Assembly (NCBI GenBank): GCA_023229645.1
Contig: JALNYU010000001.1
Location: 1-64,000 of the forward strand
Reading direction: 5' to 3'
Source of the DNA: Nevskia sp.
GTDB taxonomy: Bacteria; Pseudomonadota; Gammaproteobacteria; Nevskiales; Nevskiaceae
DNA length: 64,000 nt
The translations under genes and the position numbers were made by a program. Position 1 is the first letter of the stretch; each line of letters opens with the position of its first letter. Of the stretch, positions 26,382-34,585 are shown piece by piece. The notes under the pieces were generated by a model. It made no database searches, had not been told where the DNA came from, and worked only from the letters and a program-made list of their open reading frames with translations.

Positions 26382-27853
26382 TAGACGTCCTTTGTCGTGC
26401 GACGGAGGCTGAACTTCCTGACGCTGAGAAGCTCGGTATCCATGTAGTCGGGCTCGATTACGAACTCGATATGATTAAGCATCGCCAGCAACGGCGCATT
26501 CTCTCGGTCCAGCAGATTGCGTGGTCGCGAACTTAGGAAAGCAGCGCGCGAGAGGGCGAGGAATAAACTGAGCTGTCGTACTGAGGTGATCGGGAGCGAC
26601 TCGGAACTGCACCGCTCCCCAGGCTTCGCGACTTCGTTGAGATAGAAATCAATATCGCCTCTGGTAACTCGCCGGCTCAGTGTCATCGCTTGCCGCAGCT
26701 TGCTAGCTGCAATCTGTTCATCGGTCATCTTCGGACGGCGAATGACGTTGAGTTTGGGTTTCTCCTTCGGCGTCTTAGGCGTTCTCAGGCCCTGCTCTGA
26801 GAACATAGTGCCCCCTCCGAAGGTCCAGTTCATTGCACGCTTCAGGGCTTCGCCTTCGTTGACCGCAGCGACTGCCAGATCAATCAGCCGATCAATACGT
26901 CCCTGCGATCTCAGGCGATAATGAAGGAAGGACAGCGCTTGGCGTGTTGCCAAGCTAACGGCGTCATCAAGCCGATCTAGATAGCGCTCGACTTCGTCGA
27001 AGCGCAGCAGTCGCGAAATGTCGCGCTCAAATATCGTCTCGACGTCGATGGCGGACTTGCGCTGATAGTTGGCCTTGTACCAGTCCAGCAGTGCCGCCCT
27101 GTTGTCGGAAACATCACGCAAGCTTCGCGCAATTCGAACAATGTCGTGGCGGAATCGCAATGGGTGGTTATCCGTGCGGAGTGACTGGTAATCCTTAAGG
27201 AAGAGTGTCGTCACGTACTCGGCGAAAAACCCCTCGACGAATTCCGGCGTTTCCATTGAATTGCGCAGCTGATCCATAACTTCGCGCACGCGTGCTGCGG
27301 TGCCGTTGAGCATCATAATCAGACTTTGCGCCTGTTCAGAGACTTCCTGGAACGCATGCGCTTGCTCGGCAGGGGACTTCGCAATTGCCTGAAGCTGCGT
27401 ATAGATCACCTGCACCTTGCCCGCGACGAACAACGGGCCTTCCTCGCCAAAGCGCTTCAGCATCTCGAGGAGTTTCTGAACAGTCGGCGCCATGCGAATC
27501 AGCCGGCGCAACCCGTGGCGTTCCTCCTTTAGCCAGCCCGAATCGACAAGCACGGTCAGGATTGTGTTGGCGCGGACATTCAAGGGGGTCTGGACTAGGC
27601 CGCCTTCATCCTCCTCGATCCAACCATCCTCTTCTATCAGCGCGTCCTCGATTTGGGACGTCACGTAGCCATGCAGCAAGCCTTCGTCCATCCCGCCCGG
27701 CGCATCTGGGCCGAAGCATTGGTCGTTGAGCTTCACCAGCAACCGCCAGTAGCGATCACGGTTCGGTGCTGCCAGCGGACGGAAGATCTCCGTTGGCAAA
27801 CGCTGAAACAATCCCTGTGGCTTCCCGGGGGGTTTGGATTCCGGTCCTTTCAT
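26381..27853 (-). CDS. jetA: Wadjet subunit JetA, kleisin-like
   Basis: The 490-aa protein belongs to the Wadjet JetA (MukF-like kleisin) family. It has an N-terminal winged-helix region (ANTILTVLVDSGWLKEE at about 99-115), a central helical part, and a C-terminal winged helix (LSLFLALSRAAFLSSRP). The frame is open to a TTG at 27871, but the ATG at 27853 leaves the 27861-27886 repeats free as an upstream control region. I therefore place the start there. It is the first gene of the jetABCD operon, in the order typical of type I Wadjet, divergent from the WYL regulator. Confidence 0.9.
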   Translation of the reverse strand: MKGPESKPPGKPQGLFQRLPTEIFRPLAAPNRDRYWRLLVKLNDQCFGPDAPGGMDEGLLHGYVTSQIEDALIEEDGWIEEDEGGLVQTPLNVRANTILTVLVDSGWLKEERHGLRRLIRMAPTVQKLLEMLKRFGEEGPLFVAGKVQVIYTQLQAIAKSPAEQAHAFQEVSEQAQSLIMMLNGTAARVREVMDQLRNSMETPEFVEGFFAEYVTTLFLKDYQSLRTDNHPLRFRHDIVRIARSLRDVSDNRAALLDWYKANYQRKSAIDVETIFERDISRLLRFDEVERYLDRLDDAVSLATRQALSFLHYRLRSQGRIDRLIDLAVAAVNEGEALKRAMNWTFGGGTMFSEQGLRTPKTPKEKPKLNVIRRPKMTDEQIAASKLRQAMTLSRRVTRGDIDFYLNEVAKPGERCSSESLPITSVRQLSLFLALSRAAFLSSRPRNLLDRENAPLLAMLNHIEFVIEPDYMDTELLSVRKFSLRRTTKDV

Positions 27854-27896
27854 CTGTACATTATGATACAATATCGTTTATGATACTATCCTATTC
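27854..27896. promoter_or_regulatory. Divergent control region with two TTATGATAC repeats
   Basis: Only 43 bp separate the jetA ATG from the ATG of the WYL regulator. The region is AT-rich and carries the direct repeat TTATGATAC at 27861-27869 and 27878-27886, 17 bp apart, each followed by a similar tail (aATATC / TATC). A repeat overlapping both promoters is what an autoregulated divergent repressor would need. Promoter boxes cannot be fixed with confidence. Confidence 0.65.
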
Positions 27897-28730
27897 ATGG
27901 CTCGAACAAAGGCACTCCAAGACGACCGCTTCCGGTTAATCTGGATATTTCTGTTGTGGGAAGGCCAAGTTGGCAACGCCCGGCTTAGGCAGGTGCTGGA
28001 CCTCGAAACCGTGCAGGTGAGCCGTCTGCTTTCAGCTTTCATTGAGGCCTATCCTAGGGCTGCCAGTTGGGACAGATCTAACAAATGCTATGTTGCTACG
28101 GGGCTTGATGCACCTAGGGATGCGCCGTCGCTCGACGTGTATCTGTCGACACTCGAAACGTTCGATGTTGCAGCAGATTGGCTAGATCAACAAACGGCAT
28201 TTTCCTTGCGCCCCGATGCACGCATTTTCTCTGCGGTGAACCAAGCATGCAGGTGCCGGGGCGGGCTAAAAATTATCTCCGCGTCAATGTGCTCGCCGGA
28301 CGGTGCCGAGGGCTTAATTTACCCACAGGCCATGGCTAAGGTAGGCCAACGATGGATTGTTCGTGCGTGGTGCGGGCAGCGGCATTCCCATGTCGACTTC
28401 CTGCTTGATCAAATTATGCGATGCAGCACGGCGCCGCCGCTTGATCAACCTCCGCCTGCCGACCCTGCGTGGGAGGAGAAACTGGAGCTTCGGCTGAAGG
28501 CGCACGACGAACTCCAAGACGATTGCGCCAAGTTGATCCGACGGCAATACTTCGGTGGCGCGGTGGCGGCGCGACGGAACATCCGCACGGCGTTGATCCC
28601 GTACTACCTTCAGGAGATGCGCATTGCGGTGAATCCGGCAACCGAGTGCCCTCCCGCGTTCTATTTGCAGGTGTCTAACCCAGAAGCGGTTGTGCCGTAC
28701 GTGTTCCCTTCCATTCCCCAATTAAAGTAG
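27897..28730 (+). CDS. WYL-domain transcriptional regulator, CapW/BrxR type
   Basis: The 277-aa protein has an N-terminal winged helix-turn-helix (FRLIWIFLLWEGQVGNARLRQVLDLETVQVSRLLSAF, about 12-48) and a WYL domain (about 140-175). The latter carries IYPQAMAKVGQRWIVRAWC and a conserved aspartate in HVDFLLDQI, where relatives bind a ligand. A C-terminal dimerisation domain follows. CapW/BrxR proteins repress CBASS, BREX and other defence operons and are thought to release DNA on a nucleic-acid or nucleotide signal. Here it lies divergent from jetABCD and just upstream of the co-directional DprA operon, so it may control both. Confidence 0.85.
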   Translation: MARTKALQDDRFRLIWIFLLWEGQVGNARLRQVLDLETVQVSRLLSAFIEAYPRAASWDRSNKCYVATGLDAPRDAPSLDVYLSTLETFDVAADWLDQQTAFSLRPDARIFSAVNQACRCRGGLKIISASMCSPDGAEGLIYPQAMAKVGQRWIVRAWCGQRHSHVDFLLDQIMRCSTAPPLDQPPPADPAWEEKLELRLKAHDELQDDCAKLIRRQYFGGAVAARRNIRTALIPYYLQEMRIAVNPATECPPAFYLQVSNPEAVVPYVFPSIPQLK

Positions 28731-28818
28731 ATGCGCCTGTTGCCGCAGAAGGTAATGTCGTGCCGTTTAGATTTACGCCGAAGCGTTGATGGGCGCGCCC
28801 ATGGAGGTCAGTGAACCG

Positions 28819-29703
28819 ATGAATGACATTGACACAGTGCTGAGCGACAAGCCGATTTCGCCTTCACGGGAGATGGCGGCATACGAGGCGTTGTGGGCGC
28901 ATCAAAAAGCGACGTTCAAGACGATCGCGGACTGTTTCCGTGACAGTCCGAATGCGATGCCCTCCGAGCTGGTTTCGGAAGAAGAGATTGATGCCGCGCT
29001 GCTGCGGGTGAGAGACAAGATTGCGCACGCGAACATTCATGATTTTGGTGTGCGTGTGCATGGTTCAGAGGACTACCCAGATCGGTTGCGCGATGCCGTG
29101 CATCCCGTCGAGCTCTTGTACTACCGAGGGTGGTGGGATCTGATCGATTCGCCCAAGAGGATCGCGATCGTTGGCTCTCGCAGCGTCTCCGAGGACGGCC
29201 TGCGTAGAACCCGCAAGCTGGTAAAGCTGCTGGTCAAGGCTGGCTACACCATCGTCTCAGGCCTAGCGAAAGGTGTGGACACCGCGGCACATACGACTGC
29301 GATTGACAATGGCGGCAGTACGATCGCTGTGATCGGTACACCGATTACGGAATATTACCCGCCCGAGAACAAGGCGCTGCAAGACTTGATTGCCGAGAAG
29401 TTTTTGCTCGTGAGCCAAGTGCCGATTTGGCGCTACTCGACGCAGGACTACCGTAGCAATCGCCTGTTCTTCCCGGAGCGTAATGCCACGATGTCAGCGC
29501 TGGCGCAGGCAACCGTCATCGTAGAAGCTAGCGATACGTCGGGCACTTTGACGCAGGCACGCGCGGCGCTTCAGCAGGGTCGTAAGTTGTTCATCCTCGA
29601 CAACTGCTTTCGCAATCCAAAGCTGACCTGGCCTGTTCGATTCCAGGCTCAAGGAGCCATCCGCGTAACCGGCATCGACGACATTATGGCAGCCCTTGGC
29701 TAA
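28819..29703 (+). CDS. DprA-like Rossmann-fold (SLOG superfamily) protein
   Basis: The 294-aa protein has a helical N-terminal part (about 1-80). The DprA fold follows: IAIVGSRSVSEDGLR, VSGLAKGVDTAAH, FFPERNATMSALA and VEASDTSGTLTQAR. Housekeeping DprA loads RecA on incoming single-stranded DNA. This copy lacks the usual C-terminal winged domain and sits in an operon with phosphoribosyltransferases, which suggests nucleotide or DNA sensing in defence rather than competence. The frame opens further upstream with an ATG at 28801, but GGAGG at 28803-28807 favours the ATG at 28819. The next gene starts within its last codons. Confidence 0.8.
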   Translation: MNDIDTVLSDKPISPSREMAAYEALWAHQKATFKTIADCFRDSPNAMPSELVSEEEIDAALLRVRDKIAHANIHDFGVRVHGSEDYPDRLRDAVHPVELLYYRGWWDLIDSPKRIAIVGSRSVSEDGLRRTRKLVKLLVKAGYTIVSGLAKGVDTAAHTTAIDNGGSTIAVIGTPITEYYPPENKALQDLIAEKFLLVSQVPIWRYSTQDYRSNRLFFPERNATMSALAQATVIVEASDTSGTLTQARAALQQGRKLFILDNCFRNPKLTWPVRFQAQGAIRVTGIDDIMAALG

Positions 29704-30334
29704 GCGCGTCCTCAAGATCGACGCTCTGACGCTTCCGGATCATCACTATCTGGACGCACAAGACATTTGCTACTACGCAGGTGAATACACTGCGGGCGAA
29801 GGGCATGCCTACAGCGACACCAACCAGCTGATCCACAACTTCAAGAAGTCCGTGGACAAGCGTGGAACCGCACAGTGGCAATACAAAGAGCGCGCGACCC
29901 TGCAGGCGGCGGCGATCTTTCGCGCTGTGATCAAGGGCGACGCCGAAATCACCTTTGTACCGATTCCGCCGTCGAAGGCGAAGAGCGACCCGCTATACGA
30001 TGACCGCATGCTGCAACTGCTGCAGACCGTTTGCAGTGGGCGTCACACCGACATCCGCGAACTGGTCGTCCAACGGCAGTCTCTGGCCGCGGCCCATCTG
30101 TCGGACACGCGCCCGACACCCGACGAACTGGTGGCCAACTATCAACTCGACGAGCGCTTGGCCGAGCCGGCCCCACACACCATTTTTGTTGTGGATGACG
30201 TGCTCACCACAGGCTGCCATTTCAAGGCGGTGAAGCAAGTGTTGGAGCGGCGATTTCCCGAGGCACGCATTGTCGGGCTATTCCTCGCGCGGCGAGCGCC
30301 CAAGTCGGTGGACTTGGATTTTGACAGCATCTAA
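29696..30334 (+). CDS. ComF-like phosphoribosyltransferase
   Basis: The 212-aa protein has the type I PRTase PRPP-binding loop IFVVDDVLTTG at about 163-173 (two acidic residues and TTG), an early FVPIPPSKAK segment, and a helical tail. The start is TTG at 29696, inside the last codons of the DprA-like gene, so the two are translationally coupled. ComF proteins are competence-linked PRTases of unclear substrate. Here the pairing with a DprA-like protein occurs on a mobile element, away from competence genes. A substrate cannot be assigned. Confidence 0.75.
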   Translation: MAKRVLKIDALTLPDHHYLDAQDICYYAGEYTAGEGHAYSDTNQLIHNFKKSVDKRGTAQWQYKERATLQAAAIFRAVIKGDAEITFVPIPPSKAKSDPLYDDRMLQLLQTVCSGRHTDIRELVVQRQSLAAAHLSDTRPTPDELVANYQLDERLAEPAPHTIFVVDDVLTTGCHFKAVKQVLERRFPEARIVGLFLARRAPKSVDLDFDSI

Positions 30335-30357
30335 GAACAGGACAAGGGACACGCCAC

Positions 30358-31497
30358 ATGCTGATCGTCATGACCTCTCCGGACGCCGTCCTGCGTAATG
30401 GCCAACCCGACCCGCAACTCGCCCAGGTGTTTATCAACGCCAAGGCGGCGGGCAATCCGGTGGGCTTGATTTCCAATCATGCGGAACCGGCCTGGTTCAA
30501 CGGGACGTTTGGAACCAGCGGTGTTCAGTTCCTGCAGAGTCGAGGGCGGCAGTCGGGCGAGATCGTGTCGCAGAACGCCAAGAAGTTTTCGCTCAATCCT
30601 TTTGATGCGCTGGTGCTCGCCGCAAAGGACGAAGACGTTCAGATGGGGAAGAACGGCGGCGCGATCCTCGTGGCTGCCGGATGGTCGGCAGCACAGCAGG
30701 TCGCCTCACTGGGCATTCGCGTGGACAACGCCGCGCAGCTGCAAGAGATCATCAACCTGACGGCCGGCTGGTCGGGGCAGTGGTGGTATGCAGGCGACGC
30801 TGGCCGCTATCGCGTGCGTGCGCTCAGCGACTTGTCCGGCCTTGGCAAAGGGGTCACGCAGCAACTGTTCGCGCAGCGACTCACTGCCACCGTCAAGGGC
30901 GGTGGCGGGCGACTGAACGCTTTGCTGGCCGTGACCTCGCGTTCGCTGCTCATGGAAAAGGTGAACCAGCTGGACGGACTCGTATGGGGTGTTTATCCGT
31001 CGTCGAAGAGTGCCAACGACGATGACGAAATCCTCAGCGATTTCACGCATCGCTTGCGGACGACAGTTTCCCGCGTTCGATTCTCCAAGCGGGATGAGCC
31101 GCTGTTCATCCGTCACACCCCGTCGCCAAAGCGTTCGGCTGGCGGCGGCGGTGATCGAACCGATCCGACCGGCCAAATTCTGACCATTCACCTGAATCCG
31201 TTCTACAAGCAGAGCAGTCGATTGGTCGGAAAGCATGTGATTGTTGTGGACGACTGCACGACCTATGGCGTGTCGTTTGGCGTCGCCGCGGCCTTCTTGC
31301 GCAAAGCCGGTGCCGCCTCCGTGACGGGTGTTGCGCTGGGGAAGTTTGGCAATCAGTTGCGTTACTACGAGATCGACATCACGACCGATCCGTATCAGCC
31401 GGTCGTCGCCGGCGGCTTCACCGTGGCCGCGCCGGGGGGGTTCCCCGGCGCCACCAGTGGCGTCGCTCAGCAGGTTTTGCTGACCTTGATCCCGTAA
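30358..31497 (+). CDS. HAD-like domain fused to a phosphoribosyltransferase domain
   Basis: The 379-aa two-domain protein resembles a HAD-type Rossmann fold at about 1-135 (VGLISNHAEPAWFNG, then PFDALVLAAKDEDVQMGKNGGAILVAA), but it lacks the DxD nucleophile motif at its first strand. From about 180 a PRTase domain follows, with the loop VIVVDDCTTYG at 294-304, where Tyr replaces the usual small residue. A glycine-rich stretch (261-265) precedes the loop. It starts 23 bp after the ComF-like gene. The HAD part may bind ligand without phosphatase activity. This is inference from motifs only. Confidence 0.65.
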   Translation: MLIVMTSPDAVLRNGQPDPQLAQVFINAKAAGNPVGLISNHAEPAWFNGTFGTSGVQFLQSRGRQSGEIVSQNAKKFSLNPFDALVLAAKDEDVQMGKNGGAILVAAGWSAAQQVASLGIRVDNAAQLQEIINLTAGWSGQWWYAGDAGRYRVRALSDLSGLGKGVTQQLFAQRLTATVKGGGGRLNALLAVTSRSLLMEKVNQLDGLVWGVYPSSKSANDDDEILSDFTHRLRTTVSRVRFSKRDEPLFIRHTPSPKRSAGGGGDRTDPTGQILTIHLNPFYKQSSRLVGKHVIVVDDCTTYGVSFGVAAAFLRKAGAASVTGVALGKFGNQLRYYEIDITTDPYQPVVAGGFTVAAPGGFPGATSGVAQQVLLTLIP

Positions 31498-31505
31498 CCA
31501 GGCTG

Positions 31506-32336
31506 ATGGTTATGGACCTGCGGGCGCTATTCCAAAGTTACAAGCCAGCCTTGGTGCGTATCACGGTGCAGACGCCGGTGGGCGATTTGAGTACAGGCAC
31601 CGCCTTCCACATCGGTGATGGCTGGCTCGTCACGGCGGCCCATGTGCTGCGGGATGGTGTCGTGCAGGAAGTGGTGTCCGAGCATGCGTCAGTGCCATTG
31701 ACCGTGCTGTCGGTGATCTTCAACAAAGACGATCGCATCGACCTGGCCTTGATGAAGACCGATCTGGATCTGTCGCACTACCTGCACATGACGACGATTC
31801 ATGGTTCACCGAAAGGCTTTGTGCAAACGGACCATATCGAGATCGGTGGGCATCTGGATGACTGGCTCGGCGATGAGTTGGTGCTATCGAAAGTGCTACT
31901 CATGGGATATCCGCCGATTCCGTTTTCGCAGCACGCTGTGCTCCTGGCGTCGGAAGGAGAAGTCAACGCGGTCGTGGACAAATACAGTGGGCCGCACCCG
32001 CATTTCATCATCTCGTGTCCTGCGAGGGGTGGTTTTAGCGGCGGCCCCGTATTGAGTGAATATGGCATTTTACTGGGGGTGCTTGTCGAAGCGCTCGTGA
32101 TGGATGGCAAGGACGCGGAGACAGGCTATTCGAGTGCCATCTCGATCGAGCCTCTGCTGGTCATGTTGCACGACAACGGCATCTATCCCGGTAAGAACCG
32201 CCAGATCATCGAAGCGCTCATTGGCGGCATCAACAATGGCTTCGGGAAGCCTTCCTGGCGGATGCGCGGGATGTGGTTCATCGATAGATCAATTCTAAAA
32301 ATTCGGATGCTGATCCGGCGACACAAGAGGATGTGA
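31506..32336 (+). CDS. Trypsin-like serine protease (cytoplasmic)
   Basis: The 276-aa S1-fold peptidase has a complete catalytic triad: His46 in WLVTAAHV, Asp79 in RIDLALMK and Ser178 in RGGFSGGPV. No signal peptide or membrane segment precedes the domain, so it should act in the cytoplasm. It starts 8 bp after the HAD-PRTase gene in the same operon. Trypsin-like proteases recur as effectors in bacterial immune operons. The protease target is unknown. The C-terminal 60 residues are basic and outside the fold. Confidence 0.8.
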   Translation: MVMDLRALFQSYKPALVRITVQTPVGDLSTGTAFHIGDGWLVTAAHVLRDGVVQEVVSEHASVPLTVLSVIFNKDDRIDLALMKTDLDLSHYLHMTTIHGSPKGFVQTDHIEIGGHLDDWLGDELVLSKVLLMGYPPIPFSQHAVLLASEGEVNAVVDKYSGPHPHFIISCPARGGFSGGPVLSEYGILLGVLVEALVMDGKDAETGYSSAISIEPLLVMLHDNGIYPGKNRQIIEALIGGINNGFGKPSWRMRGMWFIDRSILKIRMLIRRHKRM

Positions 32337-32342
32337 GGACCT

Positions 32343-32719
32343 ATGGGACGACAGCTGCAGCTTAATTTCACGCCGCTGCGAGTGCGCGGTGATGCCATTC
32401 GGCTGCAGACGTTGCCCTTCGAGGACGCGCAGCAGTTCCGGAATCTGCGCGACAAGCACCGCGCGCACTACGCCGTCACCCGTCGTTCGGATCAGATCGT
32501 GGCGCTGCCGCTTGCATCGGGCGCCACGCCCATGGGGAAGAGAAGATTGTTTCGGTAATTGAGAATGCTTCGCTCATTCGTCCTCTGCTCGAACAACGTC
32601 TCGTGACCTTGCTCAGTTCCAATCGGCGACTGGTGGCGCGCTACAACCCGATTAGAGGTTTGGCAGGGATTCGAACGGAATTATCAAATCTATATCTTAA
32701 GTTTATGAAACAAATATGA
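32343..32719 (+). pseudogene. Last gene of the DprA operon, apparent frameshift
   Basis: A 71-aa frame opens at 32343, 6 bp after the protease, and ends at 32558. From about 32531 another frame continues smoothly with coding character (ENASLIRPLLEQRLVTLLSS, then SNLYLKFMKQI) to a TGA at 32717-32719. One extra base in the run around 32528-32537 (CCCATGGGG) would join them into a protein of about 125 aa. I read this as one gene with a single-base deletion, either real decay or a sequencing error. No family is recognised in either part. Confidence 0.6.
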
Positions 32720-32756
32720 TTTCCTGAGGGTCTGGCGGCGGCGAATTGCATCGTTA

Positions 32757-33088
32757 CTAAGGTGCCCAATCCAGGGCGTTTCGTATGTCGAAACTTTCAT
32801 CCTGATACGCTTTACTGATGCGGCGATTCGCCCGCGTCACCGCCTCGGCGTAGATGCGCTCGATCATGTCGAGCGTCGGCACAATGACGTGGCCGCGGCG
32901 AAGCACGCCGAGCGCGCTGGCAGCCAGCACCACGCCCTTGTCCGTTTGAAGGGCCTGATCGGTGAGCATATGGACCACCTGCCGGTAGTGGCCGACGCCA
33001 AACGGCGACAAACCGAGGGAGGTGCGCACCTCGATCAGATGCTCGTGCCGTGTCTCCTGACGCTCGGCGTACTTCGGCCAGCACAACC
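32757..33088 (-). pseudogene. tnpA: Tn3-family transposase (tnpA) fragment
   Basis: About 108 codons match the DUF4158 region of Tn3-family transposases: WPKYAERQETRHEHLIEV, ALQTDKGVVLAASAL and IYAEAVTRANRRISKAYQ. It corresponds to roughly residues 100-200 of a transposase of about 990 aa. The first hundred residues, the DDE domain and everything after are missing. It ends at a TAA at 32757 and begins abruptly inside the PLD pseudogene. Confidence 0.85.
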
Positions 33089-34060
33089 GGGTCGATGTAG
33101 ATGTAGTGCTCGGCGAGGCCGATCGCCCGCGTGTACGCAGCGAGCACGGTCTGCTCGCCACCTGGCGCGAATGGATAGCCACTGCCGCACGGCAGCGTCG
33201 GGAGCAGTTGCACCCAGCAGGTGCCGGGGCTCACATTCGGCGGCGCGGGCGGCGCGGGCGGCGCGGGCGGCGCGGGCGCCGGCTGCACGGTGCGCAGGTT
33301 TTCGAGCCCGGCCTTGCTGTTGGCCGGCCGCGGGTCGTTCCAGCGTTCAGCGAACGCGTCCCACAGCTGGCGCACGACAGGCCCTCTGAGCCGCCCTGTA
33401 CGTCGTGCCACCCGGTCATGCTCGGCAGGTAGCTGTTCACGTAACTCGGCGGTTGCCCAGGCAGGGCCAGCCACGCGCCATAGGCGGCGGCGTTCGTGAT
33501 GTAGAACTCGATGAGATCGCGCTGGCGCTCGGGCGGGCTGTTGTGCGCCGAGGTGTCCCAGCGGTCGAAGGACAGGTCGATGCCGCCCACGTAGGCGGCG
33601 TTCGCATCTGCAACGCCCGACTCGACGATCACGTACTTCTGGTGGTGCGAAGACAGCGGCTTGGCCGAGACGCGGCCGTCGAGGATGGCTTCCTGGCCGT
33701 CGGCGCGTACGGCGTCGCAGAACAGGCGGTTGTCGGCCCCGTGCCAGACGCGGCACGGGCCGGCCACGCGACGCCTTCCACCTGGTAGAGCATCGCGCGC
33801 ACGTGGCCGCCGCGACCGCGCACCCGGCGCGCGCCATCGATCACGGTCATCTGCGGCGGCGTCGGTCGCAGCCATTGCTGCCCGGTGACGCGCCAGCCGA
33901 CGAGATACAGCGCGCGGTCCGCCGCTTCCAGCGCACGCGCCAAGTCGGTCATGTAGTCTGCGCCGTCAATGAACGCAACGACCTCGTTGCCTTCGGTAAA
34001 CACGGCGCGCCGCAGCCCCGCTGCGGGCACGAAGACATCCTGCGGCGCAATGCTCCTCAT
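33089..34060 (-). pseudogene. Phospholipase D-like gene, frameshifted and truncated
   Basis: From an ATG at 34060 the reading frame gives VFTEGNEVVAFIDGADYMTDL and the ARALEAADRALYLVGW start of a PLD domain. It shifts frame near 33790 to continue with HHQKYVIVES and YVGGIDLSFDRWDTSAH, which is the first HKD-type site. It shifts again near 33395 to GPVVRQLWDAFAERWND, a proline-alanine repeat (about 33230-33275) and EHYIYI, where the second catalytic site should begin. The Tn3 fragment cuts in there. With two frameshifts and half of the catalytic domain gone it should be non-functional. Confidence 0.8.
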
Positions 34061-34073
34061 CGGGAAGCGAGCT

Positions 34074-34298
34074 TCAGCACTTCGCGGCGAGCAGGCGCAC
34101 TGCGGTAACGCCTTGCACTCTCGCGAAATCAAGTAGCGCGCGGTTCAGGTCCTCGCCGCTCTCCGCCGCCACGTGCAGAACCGTCCCACTGCCTGCGATG
34201 GAGCCGACCACCTGCTGCAGCGCATTGCCCAGGGAAAGCGCGCGCAGCGGTTCACTGTTCGTTTCGACACCTTCGACCAGAACCCAACTTGAGATCAT
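34074..34298 (-). CDS. Small protein of unknown function (74 aa)
   Basis: The frame from the ATG at 34298 encodes 74 residues with balanced composition (VLVEGVETNSEPLRALSLG, then DLNRALLDFARVQGVTAVRLL). A GGAG Shine-Dalgarno lies just upstream on the minus strand (34306-34309). It ends 13 bp before the PLD pseudogene start on the same strand, so it belongs to the same block. I recognise no family. Confidence 0.55.
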   Translation of the reverse strand: MISSWVLVEGVETNSEPLRALSLGNALQQVVGSIAGSGTVLHVAAESGEDLNRALLDFARVQGVTAVRLLAAKC

Positions 34299-34585
34299 AT
34301 GACTCCTCCCGAGGTGCAGGCACGAGATTCTCGGTCTGGCATCTGGCGCGGTCAACTCGCGCGGTGAGCGGCGAGTCGACGGCTGCGATGTTCGCCGCAA
34401 GACCCATCATCCCCAGATCTAGCTTGCTGGGCGCGCCGGGCGAAATCACCGGCATCCGCTTCACATGCAGCCCCAAACGCATGCTCGGCAGCAAGAAGGC
34501 GATGCTGCACCACCCGGTGTTGAAGAAGACCTGGCGCGGACGCCATGCCGAGGCGCGCCTGCTCCGCCCTGGGAGGTGCTGGCCT
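34299..34585. other. Gap in the giant-protein block, no convincing gene
   Basis: Open frames exist on both strands here (34289-34645 plus, 34252-34641 minus), but neither has a ribosome-binding site or recognisable motif, and they contradict each other. It may hold a decayed gene between the serine hydrolase and the 74-aa gene. Confidence 0.4.

Noticed and set aside
28801..28819. Earlier starts for the DprA-like gene
   Set aside because: A GGAGG at 28803-28807 would fall inside the coding region; it suits the ATG at 28819.
33089..34060. PLD-like gene as a functional defence nuclease
   Set aside because: Two frameshifts and loss of the second catalytic site to the Tn3 fragment.
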